A stretch of DNA of 64,000 bases from JBLHZY01 sp047631555. Its GTDB lineage: Bacteria > Pseudomonadota > Alphaproteobacteria > Rhodobacterales > Rhodobacteraceae. The translations under genes were made by a program, and so were the position numbers. Where the stretch lies: NCBI GenBank assembly GCA_047631555.1, contig JBLHZY010000006.1, forward strand, positions 62,001-126,000. The letters run 5' to 3'. This document shows, piece after piece, positions 52,294-61,282 of the stretch (the stretch's first letter is position 1; each line of letters starts with the position of its first letter). The notes under the pieces are model-generated. The model worked only from the letters and a program-made list of their open reading frames with translations. It was not told the DNA's origin and searched no databases.

Positions 52294-53499
52294 ATGAGGT
52301 TGAAAAGGCCAATTTCAATAGGGACGGCGAGCGCAGCGCTTCAAATCTCTAGTTTTGGCATGCTTTTTGCCTTCAAGGCCTATCTGGAACCCGATCAGTT
52401 TGTCGAGGGACTGCGCCAACTTGCGATTGCTTCAATTATTTCAAATATCACAACTTTCCGGTTTGAAATTCTTCTTTTCCAGCTGGTTGGCAGGCTGGAA
52501 GCAGTAGTCCTTCTTGTGCCGCTGGTTATCGCGATTCTCTCTACAGCTATCGCAAACATCGTCCTAAACTGGATTGGGAGCCTTGTTGGGGTAGATCTAT
52601 CATTCTCAGCTTGGGGGGCTGCTCTTGCTCTTGGATTGGGTCTGGTGGAAATGCAAACATTTCTTTGCATTCAGATAGCAAGCTGGCGATCGCTTGTTCT
52701 TACGAGGGTTCTTCAGGGCCTCGGAATGTTGGCGGTAGGGGGGTTCGCTGCAATTGGGAAATTCTCTACCGCCGAAGATTTTGTAAGATTTTACGGCCTC
52801 TCCATTCTTCTTCCATTTGCCCTTTGGCTCTCTGTAACCGTCTGGCGAAAGAGGTTCAATTTTGTTTGGCCGCAGAATTTTTTCAACACGTTTGTCAGGA
52901 TGTCATTGCGCGGCATTAGCCTCTCTTCGACCCAACTAGTCGCCGCACTTTATGTAAACATAGCGGCTCTGGCTGCCGTTTCCATGATGTCCACCCAAGT
53001 CGCAGCCGATTTTGTTTTCCTAATGCGTTTTGTGACCGCGCCAGTAACGCTCTTACGTCAGGTCTTTGGTCAAATTCTACTTTCAGAATTTCTTGCCGCG
53101 GAAAGACGGAACGAGCTGTCTCGAGCCTTACTAATTAAACTTATGTGGAAGAGATCATCGCGGAGTTTGGTTTTGTATTTCATCTTTGCCGCCCTTTCTA
53201 CTATGTTCGTATTTGCGTTACAGGAGGCCGCAAAAATCAACAATCCGAACATTGTGTTCCCACTTTTTGTGGCCGGAGTTTTCCAGCTGATTTCTAGCCA
53301 GATTGGCCTGGTCCGGATTATAATAAGAGAAGAAGTATTGTTCTTCTTTGCGGAACTTGTTCGAGTTTTTATTATGGTTTGCATACTGTACCTGGTGCAA
53401 TCAGTCGCCTTCCCCATACGTTACGGGATTGGCTCTGCAGTAATTTATTTCCTTTATATTTTACTTGTACTCCGACGTGTACAGAGAATTTTCCCGTGA
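52294..53499 (+). CDS. Wzx-like polysaccharide flippase
   Basis: A 401-residue membrane protein with about ten to twelve helices. The start MRLKRPISIGTASAALQISSFGMLFAFKAYL and internal SFLSQTL-like segments (LRQVFGQILLSEFLAAERRNELSRALL) resemble polysaccharide exporters of the MOP superfamily. It would flip undecaprenyl-linked repeat units across the inner membrane. No clear ribosome binding site; TTG at 52276 is an alternative start. Confidence 0.72.
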   Translation: MRLKRPISIGTASAALQISSFGMLFAFKAYLEPDQFVEGLRQLAIASIISNITTFRFEILLFQLVGRLEAVVLLVPLVIAILSTAIANIVLNWIGSLVGVDLSFSAWGAALALGLGLVEMQTFLCIQIASWRSLVLTRVLQGLGMLAVGGFAAIGKFSTAEDFVRFYGLSILLPFALWLSVTVWRKRFNFVWPQNFFNTFVRMSLRGISLSSTQLVAALYVNIAALAAVSMMSTQVAADFVFLMRFVTAPVTLLRQVFGQILLSEFLAAERRNELSRALLIKLMWKRSSRSLVLYFIFAALSTMFVFALQEAAKINNPNIVFPLFVAGVFQLISSQIGLVRIIIREEVLFFFAELVRVFIMVCILYLVQSVAFPIRYGIGSAVIYFLYILLVLRRVQRIFP

Positions 53500-53789
53500 C
53501 TATCGAATTGAACTTTGTCTTCCATCATTTGTTTGCCAATCCCGTTTTCGGAATTGTTCCTGCCAAATCGCACCTCGTCACGTACTCCCTCGTGTCGTCC
53601 CAGCTTTATCTGTCCTACATTGCCTTCGTGCGGCAACAGATCTACCGGCCAGATTGAAGGTCTTCCGCGTCGATGCCCAGCCCAGTACAGCCTCCAGCGC
53701 GGGGGTGTTAAATTCCATACACCTCGATCAGGCTGGCCTCCTGCGCCCTGAGTTCACGCCAAACCCACAATAGGAAGGATTCTCGTCCT
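53500..53789. other. Intergenic region, possibly decayed sequence
   Basis: About 290 bases with short frames only. A stretch near 53660-53760 faintly recalls the end of RmlD (LNSIHLD) but needs frameshifts, so it is not called. It joins the rmlC remnant that follows. Confidence 0.4.
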
Positions 53790-53968
53790 TTGAAAGCCGA
53801 AGAAACAGAACTTCGTGACGTCTGGATTCTGACGCCGCGTCGGTTCGGCGATGACCGTGGCTGGTTCAGTGAAACTTGGAATTCCCAAGCCCTGGCCGCC
53901 GGCGGGTTCGACCTTGCATTCGTTTAGGACAACCACTCGTTTTCCGCTGCCAACTCCACTGAAGTGGT
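53790..53968 (+). pseudogene. rmlC remnant (dTDP-4-dehydrorhamnose 3,5-epimerase)
   Basis: Starting TTG AAA GCC GAA, the frame encodes ELRDVWILTPRRFGDDRGWFSETWNSQALAAGG, which matches the RmlC N-terminus (compare the intact copy at 57819: GVFVITPPRIGDHRGFFSESW). The frame then hits TAG where FVQDNHS is expected (CAG to TAG), continues NHSFSAAN, and is cut off. Only about 50 codons remain. Confidence 0.85.
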
Positions 53969-53998
53969 CCTCCGAATGTTTAAGAAAACGGAGGCAAC

Positions 53999-54061
53999 AT
54001 GCGACCAAAGCTCGAAGAGATTGTCACTAAGTTACGGCAAGTCGAGGTTCTAACGGGACAT
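53999..54061 (+). pseudogene. IS3-family transposase OrfA fragment
   Basis: ATG at 53999 encodes MRPKLEEIVTKLRQVEVLTG, which reads as the start of an IS3-group OrfA helix-turn-helix protein. The frame then diverges and stops at 54148. It begins about 30 nt after the rmlC remnant is interrupted, consistent with an IS insertion followed by deletion. No complete inverted repeats or orfB remain. Confidence 0.65.
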
Positions 54062-54236
54062 AGCCATTCTACAACAACAACTAATGATCAAAAGAAGGAC
54101 GCCCGAAACGCGGGAGTTGCATCACCGCCGCAACGCCGCATAATATAACCAACTGGGTGCTCCTAACTATCTCTTAGTTTAAGCTGCCATTGGTTCCAAA
54201 AACCTTGCCGACGGACACGAAGGACACACTCCCCCA

Positions 54237-54842
54237 ATGACACCAGTAAAACGCCTTTTCGACCTTACCTGCGCAATTTTTCTAACCATTCTATTGGCGC
54301 CAGTTATCGTATTCGTCATGTTCCTGATTTTAGTACTGGATGGTAGGCCTGTCTTTTACATTTCCGAGCGGATGAAAACGCCCATCCAAGGGTTCGATCT
54401 TATCAAGTTTCGCACGATGACTCCCGTCGTAGGTGACAGCGGCCCATCAGGTGGGGACAAATCTGCCCGCATTACCAAAACTGGTGCGTTCCTACGGCGC
54501 ACGCGCCTCGATGAGGTCCCACAGTTATATAACGTATTTAGAGGAGACATCAGCTTTGTCGGTCCGCGTCCGCCGTTGCGCCATTATGTCGAACGGTTCC
54601 CCGAGCTTTACACAAGTGTGTTGAAATCGCGGCCTGGAATTACAGGCCTGGCATCAATATACTTCCACGCTCATGAGGAGCGCCTACTGGCCCGTACCAC
54701 AAGCTCTGCAGAAACCGATGCAATCTACTCGCGCGCCTGCGTACCTCGAAAGGCACGACTGGATCTTATCTATCAAAAAAACCGAAATCTTTGCATGGAC
54801 CTGATGCTCATGTTCAAGACCGTCTTCAAGAGTTTGCGTTAA
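54237..54842 (+). CDS. Initiating phosphoglycosyl transferase (undecaprenyl-phosphate sugar phosphotransferase)
   Basis: A 201-residue monotopic transferase: N-terminal membrane helix (CAIFLTILLAPVIVFVMFLIL), GFDLIKFRTMTP, then RRTRLDEVPQLYNVFRGD with the catalytic Asp-Glu and SFVGPRPPLRHYVE. This is the small PglC/WbaP-C-terminal type. It starts the repeat unit by moving a sugar phosphate from UDP-sugar to undecaprenyl phosphate. It is the last plus-strand gene of the cluster, facing rmlA. Confidence 0.9.
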   Translation: MTPVKRLFDLTCAIFLTILLAPVIVFVMFLILVLDGRPVFYISERMKTPIQGFDLIKFRTMTPVVGDSGPSGGDKSARITKTGAFLRRTRLDEVPQLYNVFRGDISFVGPRPPLRHYVERFPELYTSVLKSRPGITGLASIYFHAHEERLLARTTSSAETDAIYSRACVPRKARLDLIYQKNRNLCMDLMLMFKTVFKSLR

Positions 54843-54860
54843 GGGCTAAGCATACGGCGA

Positions 54861-54884
54861 AGCTACCCACAATCGTGGATAGCT
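54861..54884. terminator. Hairpin between convergent genes
   Basis: AGCTACCCAC (54861-54870) pairs with GTGGATAGCT (54875-54884) with one mismatch and a 4-nt loop. It lies between the stops of the phosphoglycosyl transferase and rmlA. No T run, so a weak bidirectional terminator at most. Confidence 0.3.
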
Positions 54885-55004
54885 GGGATCATTCCAAGGC
54901 ACATGATACGGACCCCAGACTATTTTCAAATCTATCTCAACCTTCAGGGAAACCCAATTGATTCGGCCGACCCCGCACCGCGCCTAGAACAACCAGCGCC
55001 ACAC

Positions 55005-55928
55005 TCATCTGTGCCTCAGATCCGAACGGTTGCGCACTGCGGTGTGGAGTATCTGGAGAAGGTTGTCGCCGTAAAATGTTTTGCTGAAGGTTTCCGCGTG
55101 TCGCTCCATCATCTCGTCGTCGATCCATCCTTGATGGTATGCAATTTCCTCGGGACATCCCGACTGCATGCCTTGCCGTTCAGACAATGTGCGCACGAAG
55201 TTTCCAGCGTCGAGTAGCGATCCGTGGGTGCCTGTATCAAGCCACGCATAGCCGCGCCCCATGCGCTCGACGGACAGGTTTCCGTCGGCCAGATAGTTCT
55301 CCAGTAGGGTCACAATCTCAAGCTCGCCGCGCGCCGATGGTGTGACCTTGCGCGCCCGCGCGGGGGCCTCTCCATCCAAGAAATAGAGACCTGTGACGGC
55401 GTAATTGCTCGGCGACACGTCGGGCTTTTCAATGATCTGCTCCACCGTTCCGTCGGCGTCAAATTTGACGACGCCGTAGCGCTCGGGGTCCGCGACATGG
55501 TAGCCAAACACAGTCCCACCCGATGTATTTGCGTCCGCCGCAGCCAGCATCTCAGGCAAGCCGTGACCAAAGAAAATATTATCACCCAGCACCATCGCGG
55601 ATGGCGCGCCATCGAGGAAGTCCTCTGCCAAGATATAGGCCTGTGCGAGCCCATCAGGAGAGGGTTGTTCGATGTAGGTAATCGACACGCCCCATTGGCT
55701 TCCATCCCCCAAAAGGCGCATGAACTGCGATTGATCTTGAGGCGTCGTGATGACCGCAATATCGCGAATGCCTGTGAGCATCAGAACCGAGAGCGGATAG
55801 TAAATCATCGGTTTATCATAGATGGGCATCAATTGTTTCGAGACGGCCATCGTGAGGGGATACAACCGCGTTCCAGAGCCGCCTGCAAGGATAATCCCCT
55901 TGCGGTTTGATGTCTTTTCTTGAGCCAT
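55005..55928 (-). CDS. rmlA: Glucose-1-phosphate thymidylyltransferase
   Basis: A 307-residue nucleotidyltransferase: GIILAGGSGTRLYPLT (signature), KPMIYYPLSVLMLTGI, VLGDNIFFGHGL, GYHVADPERYGVVKF, EKPDVSPSNYAVTGLYFLD and AWLDTGTHGSLLDA. It makes dTDP-glucose from dTTP and Glc-1-P, first step to dTDP-L-rhamnose. It is the last gene of a minus-strand rmlC-B-D-A operon; one base separates it from rmlD. Confidence 0.96.
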   Translation of the reverse strand: MAQEKTSNRKGIILAGGSGTRLYPLTMAVSKQLMPIYDKPMIYYPLSVLMLTGIRDIAVITTPQDQSQFMRLLGDGSQWGVSITYIEQPSPDGLAQAYILAEDFLDGAPSAMVLGDNIFFGHGLPEMLAAADANTSGGTVFGYHVADPERYGVVKFDADGTVEQIIEKPDVSPSNYAVTGLYFLDGEAPARARKVTPSARGELEIVTLLENYLADGNLSVERMGRGYAWLDTGTHGSLLDAGNFVRTLSERQGMQSGCPEEIAYHQGWIDDEMMERHAETFSKTFYGDNLLQILHTAVRNRSDLRHR

Positions 55929-55929
55929 A

Positions 55930-56769
55930 TTAGTGCTCCAGTCCTTTCAAAATGTGATCGATTTCGGCGGCCCAATCCGGGCGTGCCAATCCAAATGCCT
56001 CTATGCTCGTACAGTCCATTCGGCTGTTCTCTGGGCGCTTCGCCGGTGTCGGATAGGCCGAGGACGGAATGTCTTCGACGTCGCACGACAATGCGGCACG
56101 TTCGAAAATTTCGCGGGCAAAATCGGCCCAACTCACATCAGGCGCGCCGGAAAAATGGTAGATACCAGACTTGGACGGATCGTCTTGGAGCTGTGCCGCG
56201 ATGGTGAGACAGGCCGCAGCAATGGCCGACGCGGGCGTTGGCCCGCCAATTTGATCGGCCACAATCGTCAGCCTGTCACGCTCCCCTCCAAGCCGCAGCA
56301 TGGTCTTGAGGAAGTTGTTGCCATGCGCCGAAAACACCCACGATGTGCGCAAGATGGCTGAGGGTCCGCCAGCCGCGATTACGCCCTCCTCGCCCGACAG
56401 CTTTGTGCGCCCGTAAGCACCCAAAGGCGCCGTAGGGTGGTCTGGGGTAAAGGGGGCCTCCCTCGCGCCGTCAAAGACGTAATCCGTCGAGATATGCACG
56501 AAGGGAATGCCCAGATCGGCACAGGCCCGCGCCATTGCCGTTGGGGCCACGCCATTGACCAACGCGGCGGTGCTTTCGTCGTCTTCGGCCTTGTCCACGG
56601 CAGTATAGGCGGCGGCATTTATGACCGCCGACGGGCGATGCGCGTGGATCGCAGCAGCACAAGCGGCAGGGTCTGTCAGATCCGTATCGTCCCGCCCAAG
56701 CGCGACCACATCCGCCTGACGGCGTAGCTCGGTAGCGACTTGTCCAGAGCGTCCGAACACGAGGATCAT
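55930..56769 (-). CDS. rmlD: dTDP-4-dehydrorhamnose reductase
   Basis: A 279-residue RmlD: MILVFGRSGQVATELRRQ, VINAAAYTAVDKAEDD, ISTDYVFDGAREAPFTPD and YGRTKLSGEEGVI with the YxxxK catalytic pair, then RPENSRMDCTSIEAFG near the C-terminus. It reduces the last intermediate to dTDP-L-rhamnose with NAD(P)H. Overlaps rmlB by 4 nt. Confidence 0.95.
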   Translation of the reverse strand: MILVFGRSGQVATELRRQADVVALGRDDTDLTDPAACAAAIHAHRPSAVINAAAYTAVDKAEDDESTAALVNGVAPTAMARACADLGIPFVHISTDYVFDGAREAPFTPDHPTAPLGAYGRTKLSGEEGVIAAGGPSAILRTSWVFSAHGNNFLKTMLRLGGERDRLTIVADQIGGPTPASAIAAACLTIAAQLQDDPSKSGIYHFSGAPDVSWADFAREIFERAALSCDVEDIPSSAYPTPAKRPENSRMDCTSIEAFGLARPDWAAEIDHILKGLEH

Positions 56770-57815
56770 GCCTTTACCCCCAGCCGTTCACCCACACCCG
56801 CACGGTTCTGCAAGGCGCGCCACCACGCTTCGTTGTCGAGATACCATTGCACGGTCCTTTCCAACCCTTCTTCGACTGTCACCGAAGGTCGCCAGCCCAG
56901 TTCGTTGCGGATACGGGACGGGTCAATCGCATAGCGCGCGTCATGACCCGGCCGATCCGTCACGTAGGTGATTTGATCGGCATAGGAGCCGTTGGCCTTG
57001 GGGCGTTTTTGATCGAGAATAGCGCAGAGCGTCTGCACCAATTCAAGGTTCGTGCACTCGTTCTCGCCACCGATATTGTAGCTTTCGCCAAGCGCGCCTT
57101 TTTCAACCACGAGCAACAGCGCATCCGCGTGATCCTCTACATAGAGCCAGTCGCGCACGTTCGATCCATCACCGTAAATCGGCAGAGGTTTGCCCGCCAG
57201 CGCGTTCAAAATCACCACCGGCACGAGCTTCTCAGGGAAGTGGAATGGCCCGTAATTGTTGGAGCAATTGGTCAAGACCACGGGCAGGCCATAGGTTTCA
57301 TGCCACGCGCGCACGAGGTGATCCGAGGCCGCTTTCGACGCCGAATAGGGCGAGCGCGGGTCGTAGGGCGTGGCTTCCGTGAACTGCACCGAGGGATCGG
57401 GAGGGAGCGAGCCGAACACCTCATCAGTGGAAATGTGGTGGAAGCGAAACGCCTCAGGCTTGCCCACGCCAATCCAATAGGCCCGCGCCGCCTCCAGCAT
57501 GTTGAAAGTACCGGTGATGTTGGTCTCGATAAAATCCGACGGCCTGTCGATGGAGCGGTCGACATGGCTTTCGGCAGCCAAGTGCATCACGACATCGGGC
57601 ATATGCTCTGCAAACACGCGATCCAACGCCGCGCGATTTCGGATGTCTACATGTTCGAACGCATAGAGCGGGCTGTCCGCCACATCGGCGACATTGTCGA
57701 GACAGGCCGCATAGTTCAGCGCGTCGAGGTTCACAACTTCATGGCCGCGCGACACTGCCAAACGCACCACTGCGGACCCAATAAAACCTGCTCCACCCGT
57801 CACCAAAATCTTCAT
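56766..57815 (-). CDS. rmlB: dTDP-glucose 4,6-dehydratase
   Basis: A 349-residue extended SDR: TGGAGFIGSAVVR at the N-terminus, LAAESHVDRSID, STDEVFGSLP with the catalytic Asp-Glu, and YSASKAASDHLVRAW with YxxxK. It makes dTDP-4-keto-6-deoxyglucose. Three bases after rmlC. Confidence 0.96.
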   Translation of the reverse strand: MKILVTGGAGFIGSAVVRLAVSRGHEVVNLDALNYAACLDNVADVADSPLYAFEHVDIRNRAALDRVFAEHMPDVVMHLAAESHVDRSIDRPSDFIETNITGTFNMLEAARAYWIGVGKPEAFRFHHISTDEVFGSLPPDPSVQFTEATPYDPRSPYSASKAASDHLVRAWHETYGLPVVLTNCSNNYGPFHFPEKLVPVVILNALAGKPLPIYGDGSNVRDWLYVEDHADALLLVVEKGALGESYNIGGENECTNLELVQTLCAILDQKRPKANGSYADQITYVTDRPGHDARYAIDPSRIRNELGWRPSVTVEEGLERTVQWYLDNEAWWRALQNRAGVGERLGVKA

Positions 57816-57818
57816 CGT

Positions 57819-58379
57819 TTACGCCTTAAACTGAAATGGGGATTTGAAATCGGACAACGGCTGCGCCACCTCATCCTTCTCAGAAATACTCGGCGTGATC
57901 CCCTCGATCGGCCACGCAACCCCGCAACTGTCCCAATACACGGCCCCGTCACATTCAGGCGCATAAACATCGGTGCATTTGTAGACGATCTCTGTGTCTG
58001 CCTCCAGCGTCATAAACCCGTGCAAAAAGCCCGCAGGCACCCACAGCTGCTTGCCGTTCTCAAACGACAGCTCTTCACCGACCCATTGCCCATACGTTGG
58101 CGATCCGACACGCACGTCCACGGCCACATCGAACAGCCGCCCCCGTCCGCAACGCACGAGTTTGCCCTGCGCATGGGGCGGCGACTGAAAATGCAATCCG
58201 CGCACGGTGCCAACATCGCGCGACATCGAGTGGTTATCTTGGACAAACTCGAGCAAATCCAGCCCTGCGGCCACAAGCTTCGCCTTACTCCAGCTCTCCG
58301 AGAAAAACCCACGGTGGTCGCCAATGCGCGGTGGCGTGATGACGAAAACACCATCCAAAGATGTCGGCGCAATTTGCAT
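57819..58379 (-). CDS. rmlC: dTDP-4-dehydrorhamnose 3,5-epimerase
   Basis: A 186-residue cupin epimerase: SLDGVFVITPPRIGDHRGFFSESW, QDNHSMSRDVGTVRGLHFQ with the catalytic His, and VPAGFLHGFMTLEADTEIVYKC. The ATG at 58379 has GAGGAGG upstream and gives the normal start. This is the intact copy; a broken homologue lies at 53790. First gene of the rml operon. Confidence 0.95.
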   Translation of the reverse strand: MQIAPTSLDGVFVITPPRIGDHRGFFSESWSKAKLVAAGLDLLEFVQDNHSMSRDVGTVRGLHFQSPPHAQGKLVRCGRGRLFDVAVDVRVGSPTYGQWVGEELSFENGKQLWVPAGFLHGFMTLEADTEIVYKCTDVYAPECDGAVYWDSCGVAWPIEGITPSISEKDEVAQPLSDFKSPFQFKA

Positions 58380-58978
58380 GTGGCGCTCCTCCTCAATGGC
58401 GCAAAGTATACTGCGCGCCCTAATCAAATACCATGCATATCTCTTTGTTCGCCCTTAATATTCGCCACAAAATTCAAAGGAATTTTGGCCTATCAATATG
58501 CTTAGGGCCCATGGAGAACATTTGGGGTAGCTTAGCTCACTAACCTTATTGTTTGTTTCGCCTTTATTGTGGCTTTTAGGCCTGTCAAAGTGAGCACCAC
58601 GACCAGAGTTGGTTGTCCCTACCCTCAAACTCTCATTCAGCCGTTTCTCGACGTTTTTAGCTAATCTCAAGCTGACTTCTAACCCCGCCTGTAGCTGCTC
58701 GTAATTCTGTTGCTCGAGAAGTAAGTCGGCAAAGATAGTGACCTGACCGAGGCTCCAGTTGTGGTGCAACTCCCGCCCACACGCGCGCGTTGGGGTCTCA
58801 TTTGTCGCCTTCACTTCGTGGGCGCGTTTTGTTCATCATATCGCCCAGGCCAGATATGGCAGATTCGTGTCCTAGCAGTTGCGATATTGGGCGCCCTGCA
58901 GATACAGAATTCAAGACGCAACGCGCATAATTGCAGATCGACGTTACCTTCGTGTGTTCGGCGCACCCACCATTGTCT
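58380..58978. other. Intergenic region upstream of rmlC
   Basis: About 600 bases without a supported gene. A minus-strand frame of 119 codons (58455-58814) lacks family resemblance. CAAAATTC/GAATTTTG at 58468-58487 makes a short hairpin. The left part should contain the rmlC promoter. Confidence 0.45.
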
Positions 58979-59620
58979 TTAGTAAGCCACCCACTCATAT
59001 CCGTGGTTGCCTTCGTGATCTTCCCATTCAACACCGACACCGCGCCGCCAGTTTGACGGCGAACAGCGCCGTGATGCCAACACCCATTGCGGGGCGGCCG
59101 CTGGTGTCGTCCGTCGCCAGCCAAATTCGCCCTGCGGGCCATAAGTCCCGAGGCGCATGTTGTAACTCTCAGAACAAACATCGTCGCTGCCGAGCTCCAT
59201 ATGACTGTAGTGCCGCACATCCCAAACGCGGATCGATCGCACAAAATCGAATTCCAGACCGCTGATATCGATATCGGCACCGCCTTCGACCACCTGCGCC
59301 AGAATGATTTGACCAAGCGTCCGACCTGCCTGCGCGCTGGCCTCCCAGATTTTTGGGGCCGCGCTTTGCATAGGTACGCGCTCAGAAACACCCATAGGGC
59401 ACCGCCAGATTTGCAACGGCGGCTCGATCGGCCAAGGCGAGATCCGGCGGATAAACACGGCACGGGCATGGGCACATTCTGCTGACGCAGGCCACCCACC
59501 AGCCAGGCAAAGTAGAATAGCGCAATCGACCTGATAGGCTTTCACCGCCTGTGGAGCTGAACTGGCAAGGAGTGCCATTGCGGCTCCAAAAATCCAACCT
59601 CTGGTCAACCTGCACCACAT
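58979..59620 (-). CDS. Secreted hypothetical protein
   Basis: A 213-residue protein with an N-terminal signal-like segment (GWIFGAAMALLASSAPQAVKA). The mature part begins YQVDCAILLCLAGGWPASAECAHARA, then ISPWPIEPPLQIWRCP, with several cysteines. I have the impression that such proteins travel with type IV secretion gene sets in Rhodobacteraceae, which the virB genes downstream would fit. Function unknown. Confidence 0.65.
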   Translation of the reverse strand: MWCRLTRGWIFGAAMALLASSAPQAVKAYQVDCAILLCLAGGWPASAECAHARAVFIRRISPWPIEPPLQIWRCPMGVSERVPMQSAAPKIWEASAQAGRTLGQIILAQVVEGGADIDISGLEFDFVRSIRVWDVRHYSHMELGSDDVCSESYNMRLGTYGPQGEFGWRRTTPAAAPQWVLASRRCSPSNWRRGVGVEWEDHEGNHGYEWVAY

Positions 59621-59778
59621 AACAAAAACATCCTATTGATTACAATGATATATTATTGAGACTCTACGACCAACCTCAACCTTTACACCATATGCGAGCA
59701 TTACATTTATGATGTTCGCGCGCGCTTTGTGGAATATATTCCGTAGAGCGGCTCTCGTGATCTGGCCGAATACAGGTC

Positions 59779-59991
59779 ATGAAAGTACGGGACCGAGTAG
59801 GGCTAAATGTTCGGAATCTAAGAAATTCCAGAGGATTGAGCCAAGAACAATTAGCTTTAGCTGCGGACGTTGATCGCAGTTACATCAGCGAGATCGAACT
59901 CGCCAAAAATTCAGCATCAATCGATGTTCTGGAGCGGATTGCTGATGCTCTCGACGTCGATACCAAGGTATTGTTTAACGAGAGGGGCTAG
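59779..59991 (+). CDS. Small XRE-family regulator
   Basis: A 70-residue helix-turn-helix protein (NVRNLRNSRGLSQEQLALAADVDRSYISEIELAK, residues 10-45) ending KVLFNERG. Essentially only the HTH domain. It is followed after two bases by a 66-residue gene. A likely control gene of the mobile element. Confidence 0.85.
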   Translation: MKVRDRVGLNVRNLRNSRGLSQEQLALAADVDRSYISEIELAKNSASIDVLERIADALDVDTKVLFNERG

Positions 59992-59993
59992 TT

Positions 59994-60194
59994 ATGCCCA
60001 ATTTTGAGAATGATCGCGCAACCGCCGAAGCAATCGGTCGGGTTTTATGCATTAAAACGGGCGAAGAAATAGGCCTGCTGTATCGGTGGAACAATGGTGA
60101 GACGCAGGCAGCATTGGATGAAGACAACTCGAACGAGTTGCCAACCTCCCTAAGTTGCGCTGCTGAACCGGATATTGGCGCAACGTGCAGCTAA
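59994..60194 (+). CDS. Small hypothetical protein coupled to the XRE gene
   Basis: A 66-residue protein (MPNFENDRATAEAIGRVLCIKTGEEIGLLYRWNNGETQ) with no recognised domain and an acidic C-terminus containing two cysteines. The two-base spacing to the regulator implies co-translation. Confidence 0.6.
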   Translation: MPNFENDRATAEAIGRVLCIKTGEEIGLLYRWNNGETQAALDEDNSNELPTSLSCAAEPDIGATCS

Positions 60195-60296
60195 CGGCCT
60201 GAGTGAGCCCACAGCTCCGATTGTGGCACAGTTTTTGAATTTTACGCATCCTTGATCTGATTGAAGCGGCTAACTTGGTAAGCGTTAGGTCTATCA

Positions 60297-61157
60297 TCAA
60301 GCATAACTGCTCGGATCAAGCGCTTGCGCATGCGATTTGAGCGCGTGGAACATATGCTCGGTGACAGCTCTGATCCGCGCGGTTCTGGTAAGATCGGCAT
60401 GGGTCAAAACCCAAATAGCGATGTGTTGGTCTTTGTAACCATCGTCTATACAAAAAAGAAGCGGGTCGTTGTCACCGATAAATCGCGGCAGGCGCGCCAT
60501 TCCAGAGCCTGCACGACAAGCGGCATGATGAAGCAATACATCATTGAAGCTTAGAGGCAGAACGGCCGCCGCATCGTCGGTCCTGAATTGATGCGTGCGT
60601 GCATCCGCCGTCCAGCCCAGAATTCCTTTTGCGCCTTGGGTGCCATACAGAGCAAATGCGCAGGTCCCCGCTTGGCGTCCGACAAGGTGATCCGGCGGGG
60701 GTACGAATGACATTCGGATTGCAACGTCGGTCTCTCTTCTGCTCAAATCGGTGATTTCTGATGAGGCATTAAGATCGAGCCGTACACCAGGGAATTTCTG
60801 TGAAAATGCGATCAGATCATTCATAAGCAAATGGGTTGCGAGCGCCATCGGCATTGTGAGGCGTACGTCGCCTTCAAGCCGCGCGTCGCGCCCTATGACG
60901 CGGCGTTCAAGGGCGAGTGCTTCATTTTCCATCGCCTCAGCGGCCACAACGATCTCTTCTCCTGAAGGCGTTAGGACATAGCCGGATGGATGGCGTTCAA
61001 AGGCCTGAACGTTGTGGGTTTTTTCAAAAACCGAGATCCGGCGCACCACTGATGAGTGATGCATATTTAAAGTCTGCGCACCGCCTCGAACAGATCGGCG
61101 CCGTGCTACCGCGAGGATGACCCGCAAGTCATCCCAATCAAAGTGCATTTTGGCCAT
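60297..61157 (-). CDS. LysR-family transcriptional regulator
   Basis: A 286-residue LysR-type regulator: N-terminal winged HTH (WDDLRVILAVARRRSVRGGAQTLNMHHSSVVRRISVFEK) and a C-terminal effector-binding domain (about 95-286). Divergent from the TAT-signal protein gene, with about 125 nt between, the classic arrangement for control of the neighbour. Ligand unknown. Confidence 0.88.
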   Translation of the reverse strand: MAKMHFDWDDLRVILAVARRRSVRGGAQTLNMHHSSVVRRISVFEKTHNVQAFERHPSGYVLTPSGEEIVVAAEAMENEALALERRVIGRDARLEGDVRLTMPMALATHLLMNDLIAFSQKFPGVRLDLNASSEITDLSRRETDVAIRMSFVPPPDHLVGRQAGTCAFALYGTQGAKGILGWTADARTHQFRTDDAAAVLPLSFNDVLLHHAACRAGSGMARLPRFIGDNDPLLFCIDDGYKDQHIAIWVLTHADLTRTARIRAVTEHMFHALKSHAQALDPSSYA

Positions 61158-61282
61158 ATAGTTTGCGCTCCGTGAGTGGCGAGTTTTTGCACCAGATTGG
61201 TGAATCTTTAGTGCCTATCACAGTAAAATTCCGACAGCTATCCTCATGAGCACTGAAACATCAAAAAGAGAAAATTTAGCCC

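Noticed and set aside
53660..53760. Faint similarity to the C-terminus of RmlD near the rmlC remnant.
   Set aside because: Requires frameshifts and only a few residues match (LNSIHLD); could be chance.
58455..58814. A 119-codon minus-strand frame upstream of rmlC.
   Set aside because: Sequence composition looks random and there is no motif or ribosome binding site.
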